NCBI GenBank assembly: GCA_029289015.1
Contig: JARFUL010000156.1
Span: forward strand, 1-6,105
Length of the DNA: 6,105 nt
Direction: 5' to 3'
From: Syntrophobacteria bacterium
Lineage (GTDB): Bacteria; Desulfobacterota; Syntrophobacteria; JARFUL01
Below the pieces are notes generated by a model. The model did no database searches, had not been told where the DNA came from, and saw only the letters and a program-made list of their open reading frames with translations. Positions 1 through 6,105 of this stretch are shown piece by piece (the stretch's first letter is position 1; each line of letters opens with the position of its first letter). Position numbers and translations under genes: made by a program.

Positions 1-37
1 CTTCATTTCCGTGATGAAGAAATAGTCATCCATAACG
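1..37. other. window edge left of the inverted repeat, unassigned
   Basis: CTTCAT (1-6) and ATGAAG (14-19) form a small dyad. On the minus strand one frame is open to the edge and reads VMDDYFFITEMK. It has no Shine-Dalgarno before its ATG, so it is not a convincing gene start. It is too short to assign. Confidence 0.2.
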
Positions 38-226
38 TAAGAGTATTTGGGGATGGGTGAAGCGACCTTAAAAGATTTAGCCTTCAAATTCCGCTCTTCA
101 AGGGAAGTCCACGCGGTGGACCGGCGAGTATGTCTGAGCGGAGCGAGTTACGCAGCCGCCGAGAAGAGTGGAATTTAAATGGCGTTAAAAATCTTTTGGG
201 AGCGAGGCCATCCCCAAATACTCTTA
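38..226. repeat. 189-bp imperfect inverted-repeat element (possible MITE-like or structured intergenic repeat)
   Basis: The outer arms TAAGAGTATTTGGGGATGG (38-56) and its exact reverse complement (208-226) are 19 bp, perfect. Nested inside are AAAAGATTT (70-78) with 189-197, and a 14-nt pair (86-99 with 163-176) with one position that would be a G-U wobble in RNA. A central hairpin GTCCAC-GCG-GTGGAC lies at 107-121. The whole can fold as one long stem-loop. The centre carries GAGCGGAGCGAG, a direct repeat of GAGCG. No target-site duplication is visible at the edges, and no transposase is present in the window. It could be a non-autonomous mobile element, a dispersed palindromic repeat, or a structured 3' end of the arr transcript. 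Confidence 0.7.
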
Positions 227-260
227 TTCAACAATCAAGGATTTGGAGATGCTTCCATGG

Positions 261-286
261 CTCTATAGAAAAAGTGCAGTATAGAG
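261..286. repeat. small inverted repeat spanning the arrC stop
   Basis: CTCTATA (261-267) and TATAGAG (280-286) are perfect 7-nt inverted copies around a 12-nt loop, and the repeat contains the TAG of the truncated arrC. The stem is AT-rich and no T-run follows on the minus strand, so terminator function is doubtful. It belongs to the AT-rich segment (about 227-301) that differs in composition from arrC. Confidence 0.35.
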
Positions 287-916
287 TGGGAGTTTATTTG
301 AAGCCAGGCTAAAGAGAAGAATCGCTGCCAGGCCGCACGCGAACGCGGTGAGGGGGAAGTACATGGTGAGGAACGCGCCGGAGAACACGGGCCTTCCGTC
401 CGGCAGGCCGAAGAGCCAGCCCAGCATGGTGGAGGTGCCTATCGCGATGAGAAAGACCAGCGTGCTCAGCGCGTGGCTTACCTTGGCCGTATGCATCTTC
501 CAGAAAGACGCGAGCAGCACCACCAGGTAAATGCCATAGAAGACGCCCAGCCACCACAGCGGGGAGGCCGGGTTTGGGGAGAGCAGGAAATAGACTGCGT
601 TGAGCGGGGAGCCGAGATGCATAACCAGGCAAATGAAACCGGCGATGAGCACGGCTATTTCCAGAAACACGATGCGCTTTTCTAGGGGCTCGTACTTTTT
701 AAAGCCGAACACTACCGGTATGGACGAGACGAACGCGAGCCCGGAGCTGGTAAGGGAGAAGAAGATGTACGCGGCCAGCGGCAGGGTCCAGATCAGGACG
801 TTTGTCTTGGCGTAGAGCACAAAGCCCTCCGTAAAGACCTTGTATACTGTAACCAGCCCTATGAGCACACCGAGCCCGAGGAACCCCAGCCACAAACGAG
901 CTTTAGCGTCCTTCAT
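263..916 (-). CDS. arrC: NrfD/PsrC-family membrane anchor, arrC-like, apparently truncated at the C-terminus
   Basis: This is a hydrophobic protein of the NrfD/PsrC/DmsC class, which anchors molybdoenzyme-ferredoxin pairs to the membrane and oxidises quinol. I see six membrane segments at about residues 8-28, 42-70, 82-102, 119-139, 147-169 and 178-203. Family-like stretches include HLGSPLNAVYFLLSP followed by SPLWW, and YFPLTAFACGLAA. Only 217 residues are present; NrfD-type proteins usually have about 300 or more residues and eight helices. Codons change from GC-rich to AT-rich near position 301, so the last dozen residues (SNKLPLYTALFL) may be non-native sequence read until a chance TAG. 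Downstream lies a 189-bp inverted-repeat element. The gene is therefore probably broken at its 3' end; a naturally short homologue or an assembly problem is possible. It may be non-functional, or the first six helices may still anchor ArrAB. The symbol is by context. Confidence 0.8.
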   Translation of the reverse strand: MKDAKARLWLGFLGLGVLIGLVTVYKVFTEGFVLYAKTNVLIWTLPLAAYIFFSLTSSGLAFVSSIPVVFGFKKYEPLEKRIVFLEIAVLIAGFICLVMHLGSPLNAVYFLLSPNPASPLWWLGVFYGIYLVVLLASFWKMHTAKVSHALSTLVFLIAIGTSTMLGWLFGLPDGRPVFSGAFLTMYFPLTAFACGLAAILLFSLASNKLPLYTALFL

Positions 917-1642
917 CTATATACCTCCCTTCGTATTTTGATAATAAGCGGGGTTATAGCTTCTTATGTAGTAGACCGCGGGCTTGGTTCCGAGGCCCTC
1001 TTTGAGCCTGAAGGGGTGGAATTTCCCCAGCAGCCGGCTGACCTCGCTTCTCGGGTCTTCAAGGTCGCCGAAGACCCTCGCGTTGGCCGGGCACGCGTCC
1101 ACACAGTAGGGGAGCATTCCCTTTTTGACCCTGTGGTCGCAGAAGGTACACTTTTCCACCACCCCTTTCGGCCTTATGCCCTTCAGGGTCGCTTCCCTTT
1201 CAGGATTGTAGTAGGGGGTGCCGTTGCCCCCGACCTTTTGCACCTCTATTTTTGGGGAAGTTGTCCCCCCCTTTATCAGAGGTTTTTCATCCCGCCAGAA
1301 GGGATGGGGCTTCTGCCAGTTGAAGTAGATCACCCCGTAGGGGCAGTTGAACATGCAGTACCTGCACCCGATGCATTTCTTCGGGTCGTGCATGGTTATG
1401 CCGTTTTCCAGCTTGTGCATCGCATGGGTGGGACAGCCGGTCACGCACGGCGCGTTGGTGCAGTGGTTGCACAGGGTCGGCAGGTAGTGATACCTGACGT
1501 TGGGAAAGGTGCCGTAGGTCTCGGTTATCTTGTGGGACCAGAAGATGCCCTCTGTGAGGTTGTTCTCATTCTTGCAGGCGATGCTGCACGCGCCGCACCC
1601 CACGCACCTCTGAAGGTCTATTACCATCACATACTTAGTCAT
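917..1642 (-). CDS. arrB: arsenate respiratory reductase, iron-sulfur subunit ArrB
   Basis: This 241-residue electron-transfer subunit is of the DmsB/NrfC/PsrB type. Sixteen cysteines form four [4Fe-4S] motifs: C13-C16-C19-C23, C58-C61-C66-C70, C90-C93-C96-C100 and C165-C168-C180-C184. The segment CTFCDHRVKKG followed by CVDACPANARV and GDLEDP strongly resembles ArrB of known arsenate reducers, whose length (about 234) is similar. There is no export signal, so it is expected to be carried out through the Tat pathway bound to ArrA. Its start ATG has AAGGAG six nt upstream and lies 13 nt after the arrA stop. It would pass electrons from the membrane subunit to the ArrA cluster. Its TAG stop is directly followed by the ATG of the next gene. 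Cys content and gene order leave little doubt about the family; the arsenate-specific assignment rests on ArrA next to it. Confidence 0.93.
   Translation of the reverse strand: MTKYVMVIDLQRCVGCGACSIACKNENNLTEGIFWSHKITETYGTFPNVRYHYLPTLCNHCTNAPCVTGCPTHAMHKLENGITMHDPKKCIGCRYCMFNCPYGVIYFNWQKPHPFWRDEKPLIKGGTTSPKIEVQKVGGNGTPYYNPEREATLKGIRPKGVVEKCTFCDHRVKKGMLPYCVDACPANARVFGDLEDPRSEVSRLLGKFHPFRLKEGLGTKPAVYYIRSYNPAYYQNTKGGI
923..930 (-). promoter_or_regulatory. Shine-Dalgarno of arrC inside the end of arrB
   Basis: AGGGAGGT on the minus strand lies within the last codons of arrB and is six nt (ATATAG) from the next ATG at 916. The arrB stop TAG (919-917) touches that ATG directly, so translation of the two genes is probably coupled, as expected for subunits of one complex. 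Confidence 0.75.
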
Positions 1643-1655
1643 GGGACTCTCCTTT

Positions 1656-4232
1656 TTAGACTTTCTCTATCTTGAGCCGCGTGACCGCGTAATATACGGA
1701 GCTGCCGCTCAGGCGATCATACTGCGCGGGGATGATATCGTTGCTGTTGCCGCCCCTGGGCACCTTGCCGAACTCCTTTGACGCGAGCCTCCCGTAGACC
1801 CAGTGTCCCTGGCCGTAGCACTTTGCCACAGTGCCTGGCCGCACACCCTCCCAGAGCTTTGCGGTGCACTCGAGACTCCCGGTGGGGGAGACGAGCCTTA
1901 TCCTGTCACCGGTCTTTATGCCGAGCTTTTTAGCGTCTGCGGGGTTTATCTTGGCCACGTCGTCCCACCTCTCGTCCCCGGGGTCCACGTCCTTGAACTC
2001 GTAGTACCAGGTGCAGTTCGCTGACCTTCCCTCCCTGTTTAGCCGGGACTTGTGGTCCACGTGGACAAAGGGATACTCCCTCTCGTCGCCAAGCACGAAG
2101 GGCTCCTCATAGTGGGGGATAAAGGCCTTTTCGCCCCGGGCCTGGTAGAAACAGGTCTCGAGGATGTCGTCCACCGTGGTCTCGTGCTTTTCGGCATGCT
2201 TTTCCAGCGCGGCCTTCAGGGTCTCGCTGTAAAACTCAAACTTGTGGGTCTTGGTCTTCATCTTGCCCCAGCGCTTCCGGTAGGGGTATGGGTCGGAGTT
2301 CCAAACTCCCGTCTTTCTGAATTCCTCCCAGCCGCTGAACTTATCCCCGCCCTTGTGCTTCGCCGGGTCCCAGAGGTTCTGGGTGGCATACTTGAGCGCA
2401 AAGAGCGCGAACTCCTTTTCGTTGGTGGGCTCCCTGCCGGTCTCGGGGTCTTTGTACTCCTTATAGTGGTTGAGCAGGTTGTCGAACCCCCTTTCGGCCA
2501 GCTTCTCAGCTATTAGCCAGGGGATCTCCGTCTCGTCGGTCTTGTAGTCCCACACCGGCTTGATCAGCGGCTGACAGAGGGGCACGTGTCGGTATCCGTT
2601 GCCGATGGATTTTACGTAGCCCCACTTCTCGAAGAGGTGATGGGTGTTGGGAAGGATGATGTCCGAGAACCAGGAGAACTCCGAAGCGTTGGTGGTGATG
2701 TGGACGAGGAAAGGTATCTTGGAGAGCGCCCGCTCCCACCTCTCCGGCTGGGGCGCGGAGAACGCGAAGTTGTTCATGTATCCGATGGCCACCTTTATCT
2801 CGTAGGGGTCCTCATTGAGTATCCCGTCCGCCGCGTTGTTGGTGACCACCCCGCTGCCGGGCTTGCCCTTCTTCAGCGCGGGGAACTCCTTTCTTCCCCT
2901 ATGGTCGATCTTCTCGTGCTTCTTGCCCTTTTTGGCGATGTCGTCCATGAAAGGCTTCGGCTTGGGGAACTTCTTCGTGTATTCCTTGTTGCTGGCGAGG
3001 GTCCCGCCCACGTTATCGCAGGCTCCCACAATGCCATTTAGCGCGTGGACCGCCATCGCGGTGTAGCCGCCCCGAACCTGCATGCAAGGGCCTCCCCCGA
3101 GCCATGAGATCGCGTGGGGCGCGGCCTTGCCGTAGTCTATGGCCACCCTCCTTATCTGCTCCACGGGCAGCCCTGCCCTTTCCGCGGCCCACTCCGGTCT
3201 CTTGTCCTTGAGCTCCAGGTTCCACCACTTTACGATCCCGTGGGTGTATATCTCCTCGAACTCCTCCTCCTTTACCTCCTGGCCGGCTATGAATCTATTG
3301 ACGCCGTCCTTGAAGTCCCCCACAAAGGGCCTGTACCATAGGCCCTCCGTAAGGAGCACGTGCGCGATTGCCACGGCCAGTGCACCGTCCTCGCCCGGCT
3401 TGATGGGCAGCCACTCGTCGGCCTTGGCCGCGGTCGCGGAGAGTCTCGGCTCCACCACCGCAATCTTGGCCCTGTCGATTACGTCTCCCCACACGCTGGA
3501 GTAGTAGGAGACCTGGCGGTTGGCCGAGAGGGGGTCCGCGCCCCAGATGAGGATGTATCGAGAGTTCTCAACGTCGTACTGCCGGTAGTCCCATAATCCT
3601 TCCGTGAAGAAGGGCCCGAACTTCTCCGCCTCCGCGCACAGAGCAGAGTGGGAGATGTTGTTGGGGGAGCCGATGATCTTGGTCATGCGGTCGTAGAGGA
3701 TGTCCCGCATGTAGGTGTAGCGGCCCCGCATGAGCATGTACTTGTGGGTCTCGTTGTTATGGCGCAGATCCATGATCTTGTCCGCGATGGTGCCCAGGGC
3801 CTCGTCCCAGGAGATGGGCACGAACCCCGGGTCCTCGTTCCGGCCCTTCTTCGGGTTGGTGCGCCTCATGGGCGCCTTGATCCTATCGGGGTCGTAGACC
3901 TGCTGGAGCGCGAGGTGGGCCCTGGGGCAGCTAGCCCCTCCGTTGACCTTGGAGTGGGGGTTGCCCCGCACCTTTACGGCCCTGCCGTCCACCACGTAGA
4001 CTAGCTTGGAGCACCAGGAGGTGCAGCCCTGGCAGGTGCCGGGCCTCCATTCCCCCATCTCTTTCACTCCAGGCCTTTTCGACTCTGCCAGAGCCTTCAG
4101 GGTTGGCCTGAGGAGCCCCCCCAGGGCCGCGGAAGCACCCACCGCCGCGGAAGCCTGCAAAAAGCTCCTTCTGGTCAGCTTCAACCGGCCCATAAGATCC
4201 CTTGTGCTCTTTTCATCGATATCCCGTGCCAT
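1656..4232 (-). CDS. arrA: arsenate respiratory reductase, catalytic molybdopterin subunit ArrA
   Basis: This 858-residue molybdopterin bis-guanine dinucleotide enzyme of the DMSO reductase superfamily is predicted to reduce arsenate to arsenite as a terminal respiratory step. Numbering from the ATG at 4232, a twin-arginine signal (LTRRSFL, R21-R22, then an Ala-rich stretch) directs Tat export. A [4Fe-4S] site follows with C67, C70, C74 and C102 (CQGCTSWC and SCPRA). The Mo ligand is C199 in SHSALC. From memory of the Shewanella ANA-3 ArrA active site (R165, H189, S190, C193, K198, Y210), every residue is present here at a constant offset of +6: R171, H195, S196, C199, K204, Y216. The RGRY segment at about 169-172 fits ArrA rather than ArxA. 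The C-terminal third carries the dinucleotide-binding domain (about 720-850). Length is close to the roughly 850 residues of known ArrA. It ends with TAA, 13 nt before arrB. A related reductase such as ArxA is the main alternative and is less likely. Confidence 0.92.
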   Translation of the reverse strand: MARDIDEKSTRDLMGRLKLTRRSFLQASAAVGASAALGGLLRPTLKALAESKRPGVKEMGEWRPGTCQGCTSWCSKLVYVVDGRAVKVRGNPHSKVNGGASCPRAHLALQQVYDPDRIKAPMRRTNPKKGRNEDPGFVPISWDEALGTIADKIMDLRHNNETHKYMLMRGRYTYMRDILYDRMTKIIGSPNNISHSALCAEAEKFGPFFTEGLWDYRQYDVENSRYILIWGADPLSANRQVSYYSSVWGDVIDRAKIAVVEPRLSATAAKADEWLPIKPGEDGALAVAIAHVLLTEGLWYRPFVGDFKDGVNRFIAGQEVKEEEFEEIYTHGIVKWWNLELKDKRPEWAAERAGLPVEQIRRVAIDYGKAAPHAISWLGGGPCMQVRGGYTAMAVHALNGIVGACDNVGGTLASNKEYTKKFPKPKPFMDDIAKKGKKHEKIDHRGRKEFPALKKGKPGSGVVTNNAADGILNEDPYEIKVAIGYMNNFAFSAPQPERWERALSKIPFLVHITTNASEFSWFSDIILPNTHHLFEKWGYVKSIGNGYRHVPLCQPLIKPVWDYKTDETEIPWLIAEKLAERGFDNLLNHYKEYKDPETGREPTNEKEFALFALKYATQNLWDPAKHKGGDKFSGWEEFRKTGVWNSDPYPYRKRWGKMKTKTHKFEFYSETLKAALEKHAEKHETTVDDILETCFYQARGEKAFIPHYEEPFVLGDEREYPFVHVDHKSRLNREGRSANCTWYYEFKDVDPGDERWDDVAKINPADAKKLGIKTGDRIRLVSPTGSLECTAKLWEGVRPGTVAKCYGQGHWVYGRLASKEFGKVPRGGNSNDIIPAQYDRLSGSSVYYAVTRLKIEKV

Positions 4233-4236
4233 GTCG

Positions 4237-4241
4237 CCTCC
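4237..4241 (-). promoter_or_regulatory. Shine-Dalgarno sequence that sets the arrA start
   Basis: On the minus strand GGAGG is followed by CGAC and then ATG at 4232. An in-frame GTG at 4247 would extend the protein by five residues (MIGGD), but that GTG lies upstream of the Shine-Dalgarno sequence and has no site of its own. The ATG at 4232 is therefore preferred. Confidence 0.75.
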
Positions 4242-4250
4242 AATCACGGT

Positions 4251-4616
4251 TTAATTCTCATTAGGGGACAGACTTTTTATCCAGTAGATAAGCTCTTCGG
4301 TTTCGAAGGGCCTGCGCAAACAAACGTCAATGTGACTGCTCATGGCCTCCTCCAGTTCGGGATGGAACGAACGGCTGGAAGTGGCGATAATCGAACCCCT
4401 GGGGTTCGCCTTTTTGAGACTGCGGATGAACAGGTTGTCGAGGGCCAAGGTGTCCAGGTCCAGAACGAGGGCGCAAAAATCGCCTTCCTGAAAGAGTTCA
4501 GGGAGTCCCTCCAACGATGATTTTTCCACTGAACGGTACTGGTGATGCTCGAGGGTCTCGCAGAGCTTCCGGCAGCGCTCTCTATCTGCATCAACCACGA
4601 CGACCGTCCCCTTCAT
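4251..4616 (-). CDS. stand-alone response-regulator receiver-domain protein
   Basis: This 121-residue protein consists of a single CheY-like receiver domain with no output domain. The acidic pocket is visible as D9 and D11 in VVVVDADRE. The phospho-acceptor position aligns with D53 in ALVLDLDT, and the conserved Thr/Ser is T79 in IIATSS. The usual switch lysine before proline (KP) is replaced by arginine (R102 in LRRPFE), which may alter phosphorylation or dephosphorylation. The start is ATG with GGAGA about 7 nt upstream. It is the first gene after the sigma-54 promoter and its TAA lies 18 nt before the arrA ATG, so it is very likely co-transcribed with arrABC. It could be a phospho-relay intermediate, a partner of the upstream activator or of an unseen histidine kinase, or a pseudo-receiver. 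The domain call is firm; the role is not. Confidence 0.85.
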   Translation of the reverse strand: MKGTVVVVDADRERCRKLCETLEHHQYRSVEKSSLEGLPELFQEGDFCALVLDLDTLALDNLFIRSLKKANPRGSIIATSSRSFHPELEEAMSSHIDVCLRRPFETEELIYWIKSLSPNEN

Positions 4617-4640
4617 CTATGTTTCTCCGACCTAAATGAC

Positions 4641-4656
4641 CTGGATAATCATCCAG
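4641..4656. promoter_or_regulatory. perfect inverted repeat in the predicted 5' leader
   Basis: CTGGAT (4641-4646) and ATCCAG (4651-4656) are perfect inverted copies around AATC. With transcription starting near 4674, the repeat covers roughly +19 to +34 of the leader, ahead of the Shine-Dalgarno sequence. It could be an operator for a repressor or a small leader hairpin; the sequence does not decide between them. Confidence 0.35.
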
Positions 4657-4683
4657 TAACGACTTTGATTCACTAGAGGCAGT

Positions 4684-4700
4684 GGGCAATCTCTATGCCA
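4684..4700 (-). promoter_or_regulatory. sigma-54 (-24/-12) promoter
   Basis: On the minus strand the sequence TGGCATAGAGATTGCC matches the sigma-54 consensus TGGCAC-N5-TTGC. The invariant GG (4699-4698) and GC (4687-4686) are separated by exactly 10 nt, as required. Transcription would begin near 4674, giving a leader of about 58 nt before the receiver start codon at 4616. The one weak position is the C of TGGCAC, which is T here. The neighbouring gene encodes a sigma-54 activator, which supports the call. Confidence 0.8.
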
Positions 4701-4764
4701 ATGGCAGGGTTTACCCTTTTTGGCGGGAGAAAATACGGGGGACCGCAGGGGCAAAACCGTTTTA

Positions 4765-4777
4765 TATCAATTGGTTA
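4765..4777 (+). promoter_or_regulatory. predicted IHF binding site
   Basis: The 13 bases TATCAATTGGTTA match the IHF consensus WATCAANNNNTTR at every defined position and sit in an AT-rich stretch. The site is about 65-80 bp upstream of the -24 element, between the promoter and the palindromes at 4839-4948. IHF commonly binds there to bend DNA so that a sigma-54 activator can reach the polymerase. The consensus is short, so position and context carry much of the weight. Confidence 0.6.
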
Positions 4778-4838
4778 GGAAAAGTAGAAATATCTTCCAG
4801 ATTCGATGTCATGGGCGGTTGTTTATGTTGATAGGCAA

Positions 4839-4864
4839 GCGCTCTACGGAGAGCCGTGTAGCGC
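4839..4864. promoter_or_regulatory. imperfect palindrome, candidate upstream activator site
   Basis: The 11-nt arms GCGCTCTACGG (4839-4849) and CCGTGTAGCGC (4854-4864) are inverted copies at 9 of 11 positions, separated by AGAG. The centre lies about 150 bp upstream of the -24 element and about 178 bp upstream of the predicted start site, the usual range for enhancer sites of NtrC-family proteins. The binding protein is not shown by the sequence; the Fis-type HTH protein encoded at 5061 onward is the likeliest candidate. Confidence 0.4.
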
Positions 4865-4922
4865 GTGCGGACATGCATCTGGCTGAATACCAAAATAATA
4901 ATTGATATTGAACAGTTACGCG

Positions 4923-4948
4923 TGTCCGGCATCAGGACAGCGTGCCGG
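4923..4948. promoter_or_regulatory. overlapping inverted repeats, second candidate activator site or hairpin
   Basis: Two dyads overlap here. TGTCC (4923-4927) pairs with GGACA (4935-4939) across 7 nt, and CCGGCA (4926-4931) pairs with TGCCGG (4943-4948) across 11 nt. The first looks like a dimer-binding operator. The second could also form a GC-rich RNA hairpin about 115 nt after the activator stop codon, but no T-run follows it on the minus strand, so a classical terminator is not supported. Confidence 0.3.
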
Positions 4949-5060
4949 GGTGGGAACACTCGTAGTTCCGGGCGAGCGGGTTGGCAACATGGTCCTGCCT
5001 TTATGGATTATGCTGAAATCTTATGCCCGGCCGTATTATATGGGGAGTAGTCCGTTGACA

Positions 5061-6105
<1,045 letters not shown>

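Larger units (their letters stand above)
4617..5060 (-). promoter_or_regulatory. 444-bp intergenic control region of the receiver-arrABC operon
   Basis: This gene-free stretch lies between the activator gene and the receiver gene. Read on the minus strand it contains, in order, two candidate activator-binding palindromes (4923-4948 and 4839-4864), a perfect IHF consensus (4765-4777), a -24/-12 sigma-54 promoter (4700-4684), a predicted leader of about 58 nt with a 6-bp inverted repeat (4641-4656), and a Shine-Dalgarno GGAGA just before the receiver start. This order of enhancer, bend site and promoter is classic for sigma-54 systems. Short open frames here, such as 4762-4959 on the minus strand, have no recognisable domain and I treat them as chance. 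Confidence 0.7.

Noticed and set aside
38..226. Inverted-repeat element as an intrinsic terminator
   Set aside because: Neither strand has a T-run after the stem, and the stem is far longer than a normal terminator.
130..312. 60-residue plus-strand open frame
   Set aside because: It starts within the loop of the inverted-repeat element and runs through its right arm into the end of arrC. It has no ribosome site or recognisable domain.
938..1675. 245-residue open frame on the plus strand, antisense to arrB
   Set aside because: It is a shadow of arrB, whose sixteen cysteines in four clusters and good ribosome site prove the minus-strand frame. Long antisense frames are common in GC-rich genes. 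The open frames at 2052-2516, 2586-3041 and 3648-4004 against arrA are rejected for the same reason.
1656..4232. ArrA as ArxA, polysulfide/thiosulfate or tetrathionate reductase
   Set aside because: Length, RGRY segment, full arsenate-site residue set and ArrB similarity favour ArrA. PsrA/PhsA proteins are about 100 residues shorter and TtrA is longer.
4706..4721. AGGGT-TT-ACCCT followed by a T-run, terminator-like on the plus strand
   Set aside because: The loop is only 2 nt, the stem is 5 bp, and no plus-strand gene precedes it.
4762..4959. 65-residue minus-strand open frame in the control region
   Set aside because: It has no recognisable domain and overlaps the candidate IHF site and palindromes.
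5055..5060. TTGACA, a sigma-70 -35-like hexamer on the plus strand
   Set aside because: It would drive transcription antisense into the activator gene and no convincing -10 element lies at the right distance.

Overview
The window reads as part of the chromosome of an anaerobic, GC-rich bacterium that respires arsenate. All five recognisable genes lie on the minus strand, so the biological order runs from right to left. Family content (NtrC-type activator, sigma-54 promoter, Tat-exported molybdoenzyme with four-cluster ferredoxin and NrfD-type anchor) suggests a Deltaproteobacteria/Desulfobacterota-like or similar anaerobe. That placement is an inference from gene content, not a measured taxonomy.

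Layout: (1) 6105-5061, the 3' part of a sigma-54-dependent transcriptional activator with AAA+ and Fis-type HTH domains; its sensor region is outside the window. (2) 5060-4617, a 444-bp regulatory region. It holds a correctly spaced -24/-12 sigma-54 promoter, a perfect IHF consensus upstream of it, and palindromes at enhancer distance. (3) 4616-4251, a stand-alone receiver-domain protein. (4) 4232-1656, arrA, the catalytic molybdopterin subunit of arsenate respiratory reductase, with a Tat signal. (5) 1642-917, arrB, with four [4Fe-4S] clusters. (6) 916-263, an NrfD-family quinol-oxidising membrane subunit (arrC-like) that stops after about six membrane helices. (7) 262-1, non-coding sequence of different composition, dominated by a 189-bp imperfect inverted-repeat element.

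Working model: an anaerobic or arsenic-related signal activates the NtrC-type protein. It binds upstream sites, IHF bends the DNA, and sigma-54 polymerase transcribes receiver-arrA-arrB-arrC as one unit with gaps of 18, 13 and 0 nt. Electrons would pass from menaquinol through ArrC to ArrB to ArrA, where arsenate is reduced outside the cytoplasmic membrane. The main oddities are sigma-54 control of an arr operon, the receiver gene placed first in it, and the apparent 3' truncation of arrC next to a palindromic repeat.
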